A stretch of DNA of 64,000 nucleotides from Arsenicicoccus dermatophilus (GCF_022568795.1 NZ_JAKZHU010000002.1:62001-126000); one strand, 5' to 3'; numbered from the stretch's first letter, positions 25,296-34,101 are shown. Numbers and translations: made by a program. The notes: generated by a model not told the origin, from the sequence alone.

Positions 25296-26659
25296 CCACC
25301 GTGTCGTCATACCGCCCTCGGACGGGACGCACCATCGAGCTCGGCCTGATCGTCCTGGCCGTCGGGCTGATCATGCTGGCCTACGCCAACGTCGGCCTCA
25401 AGACCGCCGGCGCGCTCCCCACCGACATGCTGACCAACGGCGCCGGCCTGCTCGGCATCGGCGTCGCCTTCAACCTCGCCCTGCGCTGGCGCGCGCCCTA
25501 CGCCGACCCGCTGCTGGTCCCCATCTCGATCCTGCTCAACGGGCTGGGCCTGGTGATGATCCACCGCATCGACCTGGAGCACACGCGCGACGGCATCCTC
25601 GCCCCGCACCAGCTGATGTGGAGCTTCGTGTCGGTGCTGTGCGCGATCGGGCTGCTCGTCTGGCTGCGCGACCACCGCCGGCTGCGGCGCTACACCTACA
25701 CCTTCATGGCCGCCGGGGCGCTGCTGCTCGTCCTGCCGCTGCTGCCGTTCATCGGGGACCCGCACTACGGCTCGCGGATCTGGATCCGGATCGGCCCCTT
25801 CGGCCTGCAGCCCGGCGAGATCGCCAAGATCGTCCTGGCGATCTTCTTCGCGGGCTACCTCGTGCAGACCCGTGACGTGCTGTCCCTGGTGGGACGCCGG
25901 GTGCTGGGCTTTCCCCTGCCGCGCGCCCGCGACCTCGGCCCGATCCTGATGGCGTGGGCTTTCAGCCTCTGCATCCTGATCTTCGAGAAGGACCTCGGCT
26001 CGTCGCTGCTGTTCTTCGGTCTGTTCGTCGCGGTGCTCTACGTCGCGACCGAGCGGGTCTCCTGGATCGCCCTGGGCCTGCTCATGTTCTGCGGGGGGGC
26101 CTACATCGCCTGGCTCCTGTTCGACCACGTCCAGCAGCGCGTCAACCTGTGGTTCGACCCCTTCTACAAGGGGCTGACCCAGGTCGGGATGGGGATCATG
26201 GGGATGGCCTCGGGGGGTCTGCTCGGCGCCGGGCTCGGCGGCGGCCACCCGGAGATCACGCCGTTCGCCAAGAGCGACTACATCATCGCCAGCCTCGGTG
26301 AGGAGCTCGGTCTCTTCGGTCTCTTCGCGATCCTCGCGCTCTACGCCATCCTCGTCGAGCGCGGGCTGCGCACGGCGGTCGGCGTCCGGGACGGCTTCGG
26401 CAAGCTGCTGGCCGCGGGTCTGGCCTTCGGCATGGCGCTGCAGGTCTTCGTCATCGTCGGCGGGCTGACGCGCGTCATCCCGCTGACCGGCCTGACCACG
26501 CCCTTCCTGTCGGCGGGTGGCTCCTCACTGATCGCCAACTGGTCCATCGTCGCCCTGCTGCTGCGGATCAGCGACCAGGCGCGCCGCCCGATCGACGAGG
26601 GCGACACCGCCGGCATGCCCGCCGCGGCCGAGGTCACCCAGGTGGTGAGCCCGCGATGA
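25292..26659 (+). CDS. rodA: RodA/FtsW-family SEDS glycosyltransferase
   Basis: A 455-residue polytopic membrane protein with about 12 segments. SEDS proteins polymerise lipid II into glycan strands and act with a class B PBP. Family marks include IRIGPFGLQPGEIAKI, FEKDLGSSLLFFG, and the late GLTTPFLSAGGSSLIANW; the conserved Asp is in the FEKDLGSS loop. The next gene, pbpA, supplies the partner transpeptidase, overlapping by 4 bases. In mycobacteria this slot is named rodA; FtsW-type annotation is also possible, but the real ftsW normally sits in the dcw cluster. Confidence 0.9.
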   Translation: MTTVSSYRPRTGRTIELGLIVLAVGLIMLAYANVGLKTAGALPTDMLTNGAGLLGIGVAFNLALRWRAPYADPLLVPISILLNGLGLVMIHRIDLEHTRDGILAPHQLMWSFVSVLCAIGLLVWLRDHRRLRRYTYTFMAAGALLLVLPLLPFIGDPHYGSRIWIRIGPFGLQPGEIAKIVLAIFFAGYLVQTRDVLSLVGRRVLGFPLPRARDLGPILMAWAFSLCILIFEKDLGSSLLFFGLFVAVLYVATERVSWIALGLLMFCGGAYIAWLLFDHVQQRVNLWFDPFYKGLTQVGMGIMGMASGGLLGAGLGGGHPEITPFAKSDYIIASLGEELGLFGLFAILALYAILVERGLRTAVGVRDGFGKLLAAGLAFGMALQVFVIVGGLTRVIPLTGLTTPFLSAGGSSLIANWSIVALLLRISDQARRPIDEGDTAGMPAAAEVTQVVSPR

Positions 26660-28125
26660 ACCCGCCCATCCGCAAGCTCGGCGTCGTCGCGGCCTTCCTG
26701 TTCACGTGCCTGCTGGTCAGCACCACGTCGATCATGTTCTTCCAGGCCAAGTCCCTGGCCGCCCGCGCCGACAACCGCCGCTCCCTGCTGGCGAGCTACG
26801 ACCGCGAGCGCGGCCAGATCCTCGTCGGGGGCACCCCCATCGCCAAGTCCGTGGGCACCCCGGACGAGATGAAGTGGGAGCGCACCTATCCCCAGGGCCA
26901 GCTCTACGCCCACGTCACCGGGTTCTTCTCCTTCACGTACGGCGCCGGCGGCGGCGTGGAGCGCGCCGAGGACGGCATGCTGTCCGGGACCTCCGACACG
27001 CTGTTCTACCGCCGCATCACCGACCTGGTCAGCGGCCGCCAGCCCGCCGGCGCCAGCCTGGAGCTCACCATCGACCCCAAGGTCCAGAAGGCCGCCGACG
27101 ACGCGCTCGGCGACCAGCGCGGCTCGGTGGTGGCGCTCGACCCGCGCACCGGAGCGATCCTGGCGATGGTCTCGCACCCGACGTACGACCCGGCGCAGCT
27201 GTCCAGCCACCGCCTGACCGAGGTCCGCCAGGCCTGGTCCTCGTTCAACTCCGACCCCGGCCAGCCGATGGTCAACCGCGCGATCGCGGGCAACCTCTAC
27301 CCGCCGGGATCGGTCTTCAAGCTCGTGACCACCGCCGCCGCCCTGAGCTCCGGACGCTACGACGAGCAGACCCGCATCCCGGCGCCACCGCAGCTCAAGC
27401 TGCCCCTGTCCACGGTCCCGCTGACCAACTGGCAGAACGGCTCGTGCACCGGCTCCGACACGGTGACCCTGCAGCAGGCGCTCGAGACCTCCTGCAACTC
27501 GGCCTTCGGGTCGGTCGGGATCGACCTCGGTGCCCAGGCCCTCGTCGACCAGGCCGCGAAGTTCGGCTTCGGCGACGAGCTGCGGATCCCGATGCGCGTC
27601 ACCCCGTCGACGGTGCCCGGCACGATGGACAAGGCCCAGTCCGCCCAGGCGGCGATCGGGCAGTACGACGTGCGGGTGACGCCGCTGCAGGTGGCCATGG
27701 TCAGCGCCGCGATCGCCAACAAGGGCATCGTCATGAAGCCCTATCTCGTCTCCACCGTGCGCGGCGACGACCTGTCGGTGCTCGACAAGACCAGCCCGGT
27801 GCAGCTGTCCAAGGCGATGTCGGCCGAGCAGGCGGGCGTGATCGGCCACATGATGCAGGGCGTCGTCGAGAACGGCACCGGCACCAACGCCCGCATCCCC
27901 GGCGTGGCCGTGGGGGGCAAGACCGGCACTGCCCAGCAGGGCAACGGCAAGCCTCCGCACGCGTGGTTCACCGCCGCCGCGCCGCTGGACGCCCCCGACG
28001 ACAAGCCGCAGGTCGCGGTCGCCGTCGTCGTCGAGGACGGCGGCAGCGCCGGCCGCGAGACCGGTGGCAACAAGGTCGCCGCCCCCATCGCCCGCAAGGT
28101 CATCGAGGCGGTGGTCGGCTCATGA
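26656..28125 (+). CDS. pbpA: PbpA: class B penicillin-binding protein (transpeptidase)
   Basis: A 489-residue D,D-transpeptidase with an N-terminal membrane anchor (LGVVAAFLFTCLLVSTTSIM). The transpeptidase domain has the three active-site motifs: S-x-x-K in YPPGSVFKLVT, S-x-N in TSCNSAFGS, and K-T-G in VGGKTGTAQQG. It cross-links the glycan made by the adjacent SEDS protein. ATG 26656 overlaps the rodA stop and its own stop overlaps the pknB ATG. Length and layout match actinobacterial PbpA. Confidence 0.95.
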   Translation: MNPPIRKLGVVAAFLFTCLLVSTTSIMFFQAKSLAARADNRRSLLASYDRERGQILVGGTPIAKSVGTPDEMKWERTYPQGQLYAHVTGFFSFTYGAGGGVERAEDGMLSGTSDTLFYRRITDLVSGRQPAGASLELTIDPKVQKAADDALGDQRGSVVALDPRTGAILAMVSHPTYDPAQLSSHRLTEVRQAWSSFNSDPGQPMVNRAIAGNLYPPGSVFKLVTTAAALSSGRYDEQTRIPAPPQLKLPLSTVPLTNWQNGSCTGSDTVTLQQALETSCNSAFGSVGIDLGAQALVDQAAKFGFGDELRIPMRVTPSTVPGTMDKAQSAQAAIGQYDVRVTPLQVAMVSAAIANKGIVMKPYLVSTVRGDDLSVLDKTSPVQLSKAMSAEQAGVIGHMMQGVVENGTGTNARIPGVAVGGKTGTAQQGNGKPPHAWFTAAAPLDAPDDKPQVAVAVVVEDGGSAGRETGGNKVAAPIARKVIEAVVGS

Positions 28126-29927
28126 ACCGGCTCGTGGGCGGTCGCTACGACATCGGCGACGAGATCGGTCGTGGCGGTATGGCGACCGTGCACGCGGCCT
28201 ACGACACCAGGCTCGGACGCGCCGTCGCGGTCAAGATGCTGCACGCCGGACGCCTCGGCGACCGGACCTTCCAGGGCCGCTTCCGCCGCGAGGCGCACGC
28301 CGCGGCGAGCCTGTCCCATCCCAACATCGTCGCGGTCTTCGACTCGGGCGAGGACATCGTCGAGAACGCCGTGGGCGTCACCGAGGTCGTGCCGTACATC
28401 GTCATGGAGCTGGTGGAGGGTCACACCCTCAGCCAGCTCATGCACGACCAGGGGCCCTTCTCGCCCGAGGACGCCATGCGCATCGGCGAGCAGATCCTCG
28501 CGGGCCTCGGCTACTCCCACGAGCGTGGGATCGTCCACCGGGACGTCAAGCCCGGCAACGTGATGCTGACCGGCGACGGCATGGTCAAGGTCATGGACTT
28601 CGGCATCGCCCGGGGAGGCATGGGCCCGGACTCGACGGCGACCATGACCCAGACGCAGGCGGTCATCGGGACGGCGCAGTACCTCTCGCCCGAGCAGGCG
28701 CGCGGGCAGGTCGTCGACGGCCGTTCGGACCTGTACTCCGCGGGCTGCCTGCTCTTCGAGCTCGTCACCGGGCGTCCGCCGTTCATCGGGGACTCCCCGC
28801 TCGCCATCGCCTACCAGCACGTCGGCGAGGACCCCACGCTGCCGTCGACGCACGACCGCACCATCCCCCGCTCCCTGGACACCGTGATCATGCACGCGCT
28901 GATCAAGGACCGGGACCGGCGATACCAGACCGCCGAGGCCTTCGCCGCCGACCTGCGCGCCGCCCGGGAGGGTCGCCCGCTCAGCGAGGACGCCCGCACG
29001 ACCGCGGCGGCGCTCTTCGATCCCACCGACTCCCTCGATCGCACCGAGACGATCCCCGGCAACACCTCGCACCTGGCGGGAGCCACGGCGGCGGTGCCCG
29101 CCATGACCGGGTCCGACCTGGCGCCGGTGCCCGGCCCGAGTCCTGCACTGCCGGGACCCCAGGGCTACCGCACCTCCTCCCAGCCGCCCGTGGCCGAACG
29201 CGGCCCCGGGCGCTACATCGCCTGGATCGTCGCGCTGCTGCTGCTCATCGGTCTCGTCGGCTTCGGCGCCTGGCGGGTGCTCAAGCCGCCTGCCAAGCAG
29301 GTGGTGCTGGTTACCGTGCCCGACCTGATGGGCGAGACGGAGAAGGTGGCCCAGGCCAAGCTCCGCAGCGTCGGCCTGGTGGGGGACTTCCAGCGCAAGC
29401 AGAGCAACGCGGCCAAGGACACGGTGATCGGGCAGAGCCCGGTCGGGGGCAGCCAGCAGGACAAGACCAACGCCGTCGCCATCGTCATCTCGACCGGACC
29501 GACCTCCGTGGCGGTGCCCGACGTGCGGAAGTACTCCCAGGGCTCGGCCCGGCAGCGCCTCGTCGACGCCCAGCTGCTGCCCGGCGTCGTGACCAAGGTC
29601 GACGACAAGGTGGTCCCCGCCGGGCAGATCGTCGGCACCGAGCCGGCCATCGGCACCACGGTGCCCGTCGGCAGCTCGGTCGGGCTCCAGGTGTCCACCG
29701 GGCGGGCCCCGGTGCCCAACGTCGAGGGCCAGGACTACGAGGCAGCCGCCAAGGTCCTGAGCGACGCGGGGTTCCGGCCCGCCCGCAAGGACCGGCCCAG
29801 CAGCCAGACTGTCGGCACCGTGCTGGAGCAGGACATCAAGGAGGGCACCCAGCCTCCCGGACCAAGATCACGCTCACGGTGGCCACCGCGCAGCCCGCCC
29901 CCCAGCCCACCGCCACGGTCACGGTGA
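28122..29927 (+). CDS. pknB: PknB-type Ser/Thr kinase with PASTA domains; C-terminus altered by a frameshift
   Basis: A 601-residue receptor kinase as read. Kinase motifs: GRGGMATVHAAY, catalytic Lys in VAVKML, HRDVKPGNVML, VMDFGIAR, and a Thr-rich activation loop (STATMTQTQAVIGTAQY). A membrane segment (IAWIVALLLLIGLVGFG) lies near 365, then three PASTA repeats that bind muropeptide/lipid II. The third PASTA reads EGTQPPG and then shifts frame at 29859-29860, giving an Arg/Ser/Pro-rich end. Adding one G there gives GTKITLTVAT, the normal PASTA end, and the tail continues to 30085. Only one kinase gene is present here, whereas mycobacteria have pknA and pknB. Confidence 0.9.
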   Translation: MNRLVGGRYDIGDEIGRGGMATVHAAYDTRLGRAVAVKMLHAGRLGDRTFQGRFRREAHAAASLSHPNIVAVFDSGEDIVENAVGVTEVVPYIVMELVEGHTLSQLMHDQGPFSPEDAMRIGEQILAGLGYSHERGIVHRDVKPGNVMLTGDGMVKVMDFGIARGGMGPDSTATMTQTQAVIGTAQYLSPEQARGQVVDGRSDLYSAGCLLFELVTGRPPFIGDSPLAIAYQHVGEDPTLPSTHDRTIPRSLDTVIMHALIKDRDRRYQTAEAFAADLRAAREGRPLSEDARTTAAALFDPTDSLDRTETIPGNTSHLAGATAAVPAMTGSDLAPVPGPSPALPGPQGYRTSSQPPVAERGPGRYIAWIVALLLLIGLVGFGAWRVLKPPAKQVVLVTVPDLMGETEKVAQAKLRSVGLVGDFQRKQSNAAKDTVIGQSPVGGSQQDKTNAVAIVISTGPTSVAVPDVRKYSQGSARQRLVDAQLLPGVVTKVDDKVVPAGQIVGTEPAIGTTVPVGSSVGLQVSTGRAPVPNVEGQDYEAAAKVLSDAGFRPARKDRPSSQTVGTVLEQDIKEGTQPPGPRSRSRWPPRSPPPSPPPRSR

Positions 29928-30085
29928 CGTCGACCGCGCCAGCCCCGGCCCCGCCGCCGGCGCCCGACAACCCCGGCCCGACCCCGGAGCCCACCCGGAC
30001 CACCCTGCCGGGGCCCACCCGGACGGGGGGCAACCCGGGGCCGATCCCGCCGACGCCGCTCCCGACCACCGTGTCGAATCCCTGA
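29861..30085 (+). other. Detached 3' coding tail of pknB
   Basis: In the frame one base from pknB, 74 codons encode TKITLTVATAQPAPQPTATV and a Pro/Thr/Gly-rich tail ending PLPTTVSNP. It completes the third PASTA repeat and adds the low-complexity tail common in these kinases. It has no start or ribosome-binding site of its own, so it is best read as the true end of pknB. Confidence 0.75.
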
Positions 30086-30098
30086 CGAGGCCGGTCGG

Positions 30099-30140
30099 CG
30101 TCGAGGCCCGGCCCCGCTGCTGCGGGGCCGGGCCTCGACG
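30099..30140. terminator. Bidirectional terminator of the pknB operon and pabA
   Basis: A perfect 19-base stem with a 4-base loop (tgct), between the convergent pknB and pabA genes. Confidence 0.9.
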
Positions 30141-30189
30141 TCGGGACGACAGGTGGTGGGCCTGGGACCGCCGCCGGCTGTGGTCCGCC

Positions 30190-30813
30190 TCAGCGGGCGA
30201 CGAGCGGGCTGAGACCCTCGCTCGCGGCGACCGCCGTGGTCGAGCCGCACAGCTCGAGCCAGTTGGCGAGGATCCGGTGGCCGCCTTCGGTGAGCACGCT
30301 CTCCGGGTGGAACTGCACGCCGTGGAGCGGCAGCTCGCGATGCCGGACCGCCATGACGATCCCGGTGTCGGTCGCGCCGGTGACCTCGAGCTCGGCGGGC
30401 ACCGTCTCCGGCTCGATCGTCAGCGAGTGGTAGCGCGTCGCGGTGAAGGGCTCGGGCAGCCCGGCGAGGACCCCACGGCCCTGGTGGTGGACCAGGGAGG
30501 TCTTCCCGTGCAGCAGCTCGGGGGCGCGCGACACGGTGGCCCCCAGCACCACCCCGAGCGCCTGGTGCCCCAGGCACACGCCCAGCATCGGCTGCGCGCG
30601 GTCGGCGCACGCCCGGATCATGTCCAGCGACACGCCGGCCTCCTCGGGGGTCCCCGGACCCGGGGAGACCAGGACCCCGGCATACGCCTCGGCCTGCTCC
30701 GGGGTCACCGCGTCGTTGCGCAGCACCTCGCACCGTGCCCCCAGCTGCTGCAGGTAGCCGACGATGGTGAAGACGAACGAGTCGTAGTTGTCGACGACGA
30801 GGATGCGGGTCAT
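30190..30813 (-). CDS. pabA: Class I glutamine amidotransferase, anthranilate/aminodeoxychorismate synthase component II
   Basis: A 207-residue glutaminase that supplies ammonia to chorismate-using enzymes (folate or tryptophan synthesis). The triad is visible: Cys in MLGVCLGHQALG, and His/Glu in HGVQFHPESVL. DNYDSFVFTIVGYLQ and SPGPGTPEEAG are typical. In this conserved location mycobacteria carry the gene annotated trpG/pabA; with no trp genes near, the aminodeoxychorismate role is at least as likely. ATG 30813 follows GGAGGCCCCGC. It is the last gene of the sortase-side minus-strand group. Confidence 0.9.
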   Translation of the reverse strand: MTRILVVDNYDSFVFTIVGYLQQLGARCEVLRNDAVTPEQAEAYAGVLVSPGPGTPEEAGVSLDMIRACADRAQPMLGVCLGHQALGVVLGATVSRAPELLHGKTSLVHHQGRGVLAGLPEPFTATRYHSLTIEPETVPAELEVTGATDTGIVMAVRHRELPLHGVQFHPESVLTEGGHRILANWLELCGSTTAVAASEGLSPLVAR

Positions 30814-30861
30814 GCGGGGCCTCCGGGCGGCGGGGTGGGACAGCCCAGGGTATGCCGGGGG

Positions 30862-31026
30862 TTACTCCTGCGAGCCCACCGTCTGGTCGTTGAACGGCAT
30901 GACGTCCGCGAGGGCGGGGAAGACCTGCTGGAAGAGCAGCCACACCACGAGGGCGAGCAGGATCAGGCACAGGAGCACCCGCAGCCAGACGGGGCCGGGG
31001 AGGATCCGCCACAGCGCGGCATACAT
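30862..31026 (-). CDS. Small single-pass membrane protein next to class E sortase
   Basis: A 54-residue protein: MYAALWRILPGPVWLRVLLC, a long hydrophobic helix (LLCLILLALVVWLLFQQVF), then PALADVMPFNDQTVGSQE outside or inside. A short protein of this pattern, with a W-R-x-L-P-G-P start and P-F-N-D-x-T-V end, often follows class E sortase genes in actinobacteria. Its ATG overlaps the sortase stop (ATGA), so it is coupled. The function is unknown; an accessory of the sortase is a reasonable guess. Confidence 0.8.
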   Translation of the reverse strand: MYAALWRILPGPVWLRVLLCLILLALVVWLLFQQVFPALADVMPFNDQTVGSQE

Positions 31027-31694
31027 CAGCGGCCTCCAGGGACGGCGAGGTAGGCCTTGGGCGGGCCCTGCTCGTGCGGCACGACCTTCTCCAGCACCCC
31101 GTGGACGATCCACCGCTGCTTCGCGGCGTACTTCGGGTGGCAGGCGGTGAGCGTGATGTAGGCCCTGTCCGGCTTCACGCCCGGCCGCTCGGGCATCGGG
31201 TCGATCGCCGCGATGTGGCTCGGGTCGACGAGGGTGTGCGGGCCGACCTTGTAGACGTACCACGCCTGGGCGGTCTCGACGACGACCCGGTCGCCCGGCA
31301 GCACCCTCTCGATGTCGCGGAAGGGGCCGCCGTAGGTCATGCGGTGGCCGGCGATGGCGAAGTTGCCGATCTGGCCGGGCATCGCGGTGCCCTCGTAGTG
31401 CCCGATCCCGCGCCGCAGGACCGCCCGGTCGGTGCCCTCGATCAGCGGCACCCGGTAGTCCGCGCCGAGCGCGGGGATCCGGACGATGGCGAAGGCCTTG
31501 CCGTGCGGCACCTTCGCCGGCTCGGAGATCCCCTGGGCGAAGTCCTGGCCAAGCTCGTCCACCAGCTCGGTGTGGGCGGCGTTGGCAGCGACGTCGGTCC
31601 AGACCAGCTGCCACCCCACGAAGAGCACGGTGATCACACCAAGCGTGATGAGCAACTCACCCAGAGCGCCGATTATCCCTCGTGCAGTCCTCAC
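31026..31694 (-). CDS. srtE: Class E sortase
   Basis: A 222-residue membrane-anchored transpeptidase (N-terminal helix GELLITLGVITVLFVGWQLV). The catalytic residues are in place: His in NFAIAGHRMTYGG, Cys in ITLTACHPKYA, Arg in AKQRWIVHG. Class E sortases attach proteins with LAXTG-type signals to the wall in high-GC Gram-positives. The start overlaps the DUF881 stop and the stop overlaps the small membrane protein. The substrates are not in this window. Confidence 0.9.
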   Translation of the reverse strand: MRTARGIIGALGELLITLGVITVLFVGWQLVWTDVAANAAHTELVDELGQDFAQGISEPAKVPHGKAFAIVRIPALGADYRVPLIEGTDRAVLRRGIGHYEGTAMPGQIGNFAIAGHRMTYGGPFRDIERVLPGDRVVVETAQAWYVYKVGPHTLVDPSHIAAIDPMPERPGVKPDRAYITLTACHPKYAAKQRWIVHGVLEKVVPHEQGPPKAYLAVPGGR

Positions 31695-32464
31695 TTCCCC
31701 ACTGTGGCATGGTGCAGGGTCACGGAGCCGTCATATGCCGGAAAGGTCGCCCGGGGTGTCGTGCGGACGTCGTAGCCCAGGCTGACCGCCTCGACGTACT
31801 GCCGGAGGATCTGCAGCTGCGGGTCGTCGTCCAGGGCCTTGCGCAGCTTGTCGGGGTCACCCATGGCCTTGATGACGAACGGCGGGGAGTAGACCCGCTT
31901 CTGCAGGATCAGGGTGTTGCCGACGCAGCGGACGGTGCTGGTGGCGACCACCCGCTGGTCCTGGATCATCATCGCCTCGGCCCCGCCGCGCCACAGCGCG
32001 TTGACGACCGACTGCACGTCCTGCTGGTGGATGACCAGGTCGTCCGGCACGATGTCCGGCCCGAAGGAGTCGATCGAGCGCGGCGAGTCGGTGAGACTGA
32101 CCTGCACGACCGGGCCGCTCACCGCCTCGAGGCCGGCGGGCCCGGTGAGCCGGGCGGCCTTGTCGGAGAGCTGCTTGAGGGCGGAGCTGCCCGGGGCGTT
32201 GCGGGCGGTGAGCGTCTGGACCTCGTGGCGCAGGGCCGCGACCCGCTCCTCCTTGGCCTCGACCGCGTGGTTGCGGGCGGCGACGACGTCGGCCAGGCCC
32301 CGGGTGTCCGAGGGCCGCAGCGAGGTGCCCTTGGCGGTCACCGCGCTCGCGGCGAAGAGGAGCCCGGCGAGCATGGCGACCACGGGCACGAGCATCCCCC
32401 ATGCGCTCGGTCGTCCCCCGAAGAGCACCCGCAGCGTGCGTGCGCGTCGGTCTCGGGCGTCCAC
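31691..32464 (-). CDS. DUF881 family membrane-anchored protein
   Basis: A 257-residue protein with one N-terminal membrane helix (GMLVPVVAMLAGLLFAASAV), a coiled-coil region (VVAARNHAVEAKEERVAALR) and a C-terminal DUF881 domain (VVQVSLTDSP, VIHQQDVQSVVNALWRGGAE, GNTLILQKRVYSPPFVIKAM). Members occur next to crgA and sortase in many actinobacteria and are thought to be linked to division, though the activity is unknown. Two consecutive GTG codons are possible; 32464 is best spaced (6 bases) from AGGAGG. Confidence 0.88.
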   Translation of the reverse strand: MDARDRRARTLRVLFGGRPSAWGMLVPVVAMLAGLLFAASAVTAKGTSLRPSDTRGLADVVAARNHAVEAKEERVAALRHEVQTLTARNAPGSSALKQLSDKAARLTGPAGLEAVSGPVVQVSLTDSPRSIDSFGPDIVPDDLVIHQQDVQSVVNALWRGGAEAMMIQDQRVVATSTVRCVGNTLILQKRVYSPPFVIKAMGDPDKLRKALDDDPQLQILRQYVEAVSLGYDVRTTPRATFPAYDGSVTLHHATVGK

Positions 32465-32539
32465 CACTGGCCTCCTGGGGCTGGATAAGGTTGTGGGCAG
32501 ACCCACCGTACCCGTGGACCCTCTCGAGCAGGAGTCGTC

Positions 32540-32833
32540 GTGCCCGCATCCAAGAGCACCAACCCGTCCCCGTCGGACAACCCTGGCCGCCGCGGCCGTT
32601 CGTCCGCCGCCCCCGCCAAGGCGTCGCGCAAGGGCGAGACCGGGGTCAAGGAGCCGAGCCCGCGGTGGTGGGCGCCGCTGATGGTGACGCTGATGATCAT
32701 CGGGCTCATCTGGGTGGTCGTGTTCTACCTGTCCCAGACGGCCTACCCGATCCCGCACCTGGGGTACTGGAACCTCGGGATCGGGTTCGGGCTGATGCTC
32801 ATCGGCTTCGCGATGACGACGAACTGGCGCTGA
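32540..32833 (+). CDS. crgA: CrgA cell-division protein
   Basis: A 97-residue protein with a charged disordered N-terminus and two membrane helices (WWAPLMVTLMIIGLIWVVVF and WNLGIGFGLMLIGFAMTTNW) joined by the short loop YLSQTAYPIPHLGY. In Streptomyces and mycobacteria CrgA coordinates FtsZ, FtsI and peptidoglycan synthesis at the septum. GTG 32540 follows CAGGAG by 5 bases. It is divergent from the DUF881 gene and is followed by a strong terminator and a DnaA-box cluster. Confidence 0.93.
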   Translation: MPASKSTNPSPSDNPGRRGRSSAAPAKASRKGETGVKEPSPRWWAPLMVTLMIIGLIWVVVFYLSQTAYPIPHLGYWNLGIGFGLMLIGFAMTTNWR

Positions 32834-32846
32834 CCCCGCCACCACC

Positions 32847-32886
32847 CGACGGAGGGCCGCCCGCTCACGCGGGCGGCCCTCCGTCG
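32847..32886 (+). terminator. crgA terminator
   Basis: A perfect 18-base stem with a 4-base loop (tcac), 14 bases after the crgA stop. Confidence 0.9.
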
Positions 32887-32932
32887 CCGTCGGGGGACGG
32901 CGTGTCGTCCCCAGCTGTGCACAACGGGCACG

Positions 32933-33118
32933 TTATCCACAGGGTTGTCCCCATCGTGTGGGTAATTACACGGTTGTCATGCGTGACTACCCCCGAGTTA
33001 TCCACAGGACCTGGGGAAAAGTACCCCCAAATCGGTGGACAACCCTGTTGACCAGCCTGGGGACGACCTGTGCACCGATGGGGATAACCGGTGATTCACA
33101 CACCCATCCTGTGGGTAA
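32933..33118. other. DnaA-box cluster outside the classical oriC
   Basis: Within 186 non-coding bases there are two perfect TTATCCACA boxes (32933-32941, 32998-33006) and one-to-two-mismatch boxes: TTGTCCCCA at 32945, TGTGGGTAA at 32957, GGTGGACAA at 33034, TGGGGATAA at 33079 and TGTGGGTAA at 33110. Both orientations occur. The stretch is less GC-rich than its surroundings (for example GGTAATTACACGG). No gene fits here. It lies about 18 kb from oriC, between crgA and the rhomboid gene. Roles could be DnaA titration, regulation, or an ancillary origin element. Confidence 0.8.
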
Positions 33119-33141
33119 CTCAGCCGTCCTGGGCCGACGAA

Positions 33142-33176
33142 GGCCCCGTCATCCCCAGGCTGGGGGCGACGGGGCC
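33142..33176 (-). terminator. Terminator of the rhomboid gene
   Basis: GGCCCCGTC pairs with GACGGGGCC around an inner CCCCAG/CTGGGG stem, 22 bases past the minus-strand stop. Confidence 0.75.
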
Positions 33177-33198
33177 AGGCCGGCCGGTGCCGACGAGA

Positions 33199-34101
33199 TC
33201 AGGCGGCGCCGGGAACCAGGGCGGGAGCGAGGGCGTACTTCGCGATCGCCAGGCCCACCAGCACGACGAGCACGCCGGCCAGCGCCGGCCACTGCAGCCG
33301 CACCCGGTCCCTGCGGCGGGTGACCCAGACCAGGCCCGCGACGACCGCCCCGGTGACGAAGCCACCCAGGTGCGCCTGCCAGGCGATGTTGGGGACCATG
33401 AACCCGATCGCCACGTTGATGCCCAGGAAGACCAGCAGCGACCGGACGTCCCGGTGCTGCAGCCGCGCCAGCACCAGCTCGGCGCCGAAGAGGCCGAACA
33501 CCGCCCCCGAGGCCCCCACCGTCGGGGTGAACCACGCCGAGCTCACGTCGTACATCGGGCTCACCGACGGCTGGGCCAGCAGCAGGTAGCCCACCGACCC
33601 GCCGATCGCGCTGATCAGGTAGAGCGCGAGGTAGCGCGGCTGACCCATGGCCCGCTCCAACGGCTGGCCCACCGTCCACAGCGCCATCATGTTGAACAGC
33701 AGGTGCGTCAGCCCGCCGTGCAGGAAGGCCGCGGTCACGAAGCGCCATGGCTCCAGGCGCCCCATCGCCGGCATGAACCACAGCCCCTCCTCCACGGCCG
33801 GGGTCACCCACTGCAGCAGGAACATCACCACGCACGCCGTCACCAGCGCCGAGGTCACCGGGGACTCGCCGAACGCCCCGCCGAACCCGCCCGCCGGGGC
33901 GCCCAGCGAGGTGCGGGCCTGCGGTGCGGTGCGCGCCGCCTCGCGGACACAGTCGACGCAGTGGATCCCCACCGGCGCCTGCCGCTGGCACTGCGGGCAG
34001 GTCGGTCGCCCGCAGCGGGTGCACCGCACGTAGGCCACCACCTGCGGGTGGCGCGGGCAGGTCGGGACCTGCGGGTCCGGCTCGGGCTGGCTCGTGGTCA
34101 T
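33199..34101 (-). CDS. Rhomboid-family intramembrane serine protease with zinc finger
   Basis: A 300-residue protein. Residues 15-55 carry a B-box-like zinc finger (CPRHPQVVAYVRCTRCGRPT, CPQC, CVDCVREA). The rhomboid domain follows with six membrane segments: HGGLTHLLFNMMALW, the catalytic serine in VGASGAVFGLFGAE and the catalytic histidine in WQAHLGGFVTG. Such proteases cleave membrane substrates, unknown here. ATG 34101 is preceded by GAGGACCCG; a longer reading frame of 46 residues has no such site. The layout is the common actinobacterial one near ppiA. Confidence 0.9.
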   Translation of the reverse strand: MTTSQPEPDPQVPTCPRHPQVVAYVRCTRCGRPTCPQCQRQAPVGIHCVDCVREAARTAPQARTSLGAPAGGFGGAFGESPVTSALVTACVVMFLLQWVTPAVEEGLWFMPAMGRLEPWRFVTAAFLHGGLTHLLFNMMALWTVGQPLERAMGQPRYLALYLISAIGGSVGYLLLAQPSVSPMYDVSSAWFTPTVGASGAVFGLFGAELVLARLQHRDVRSLLVFLGINVAIGFMVPNIAWQAHLGGFVTGAVVAGLVWVTRRRDRVRLQWPALAGVLVVLVGLAIAKYALAPALVPGAA

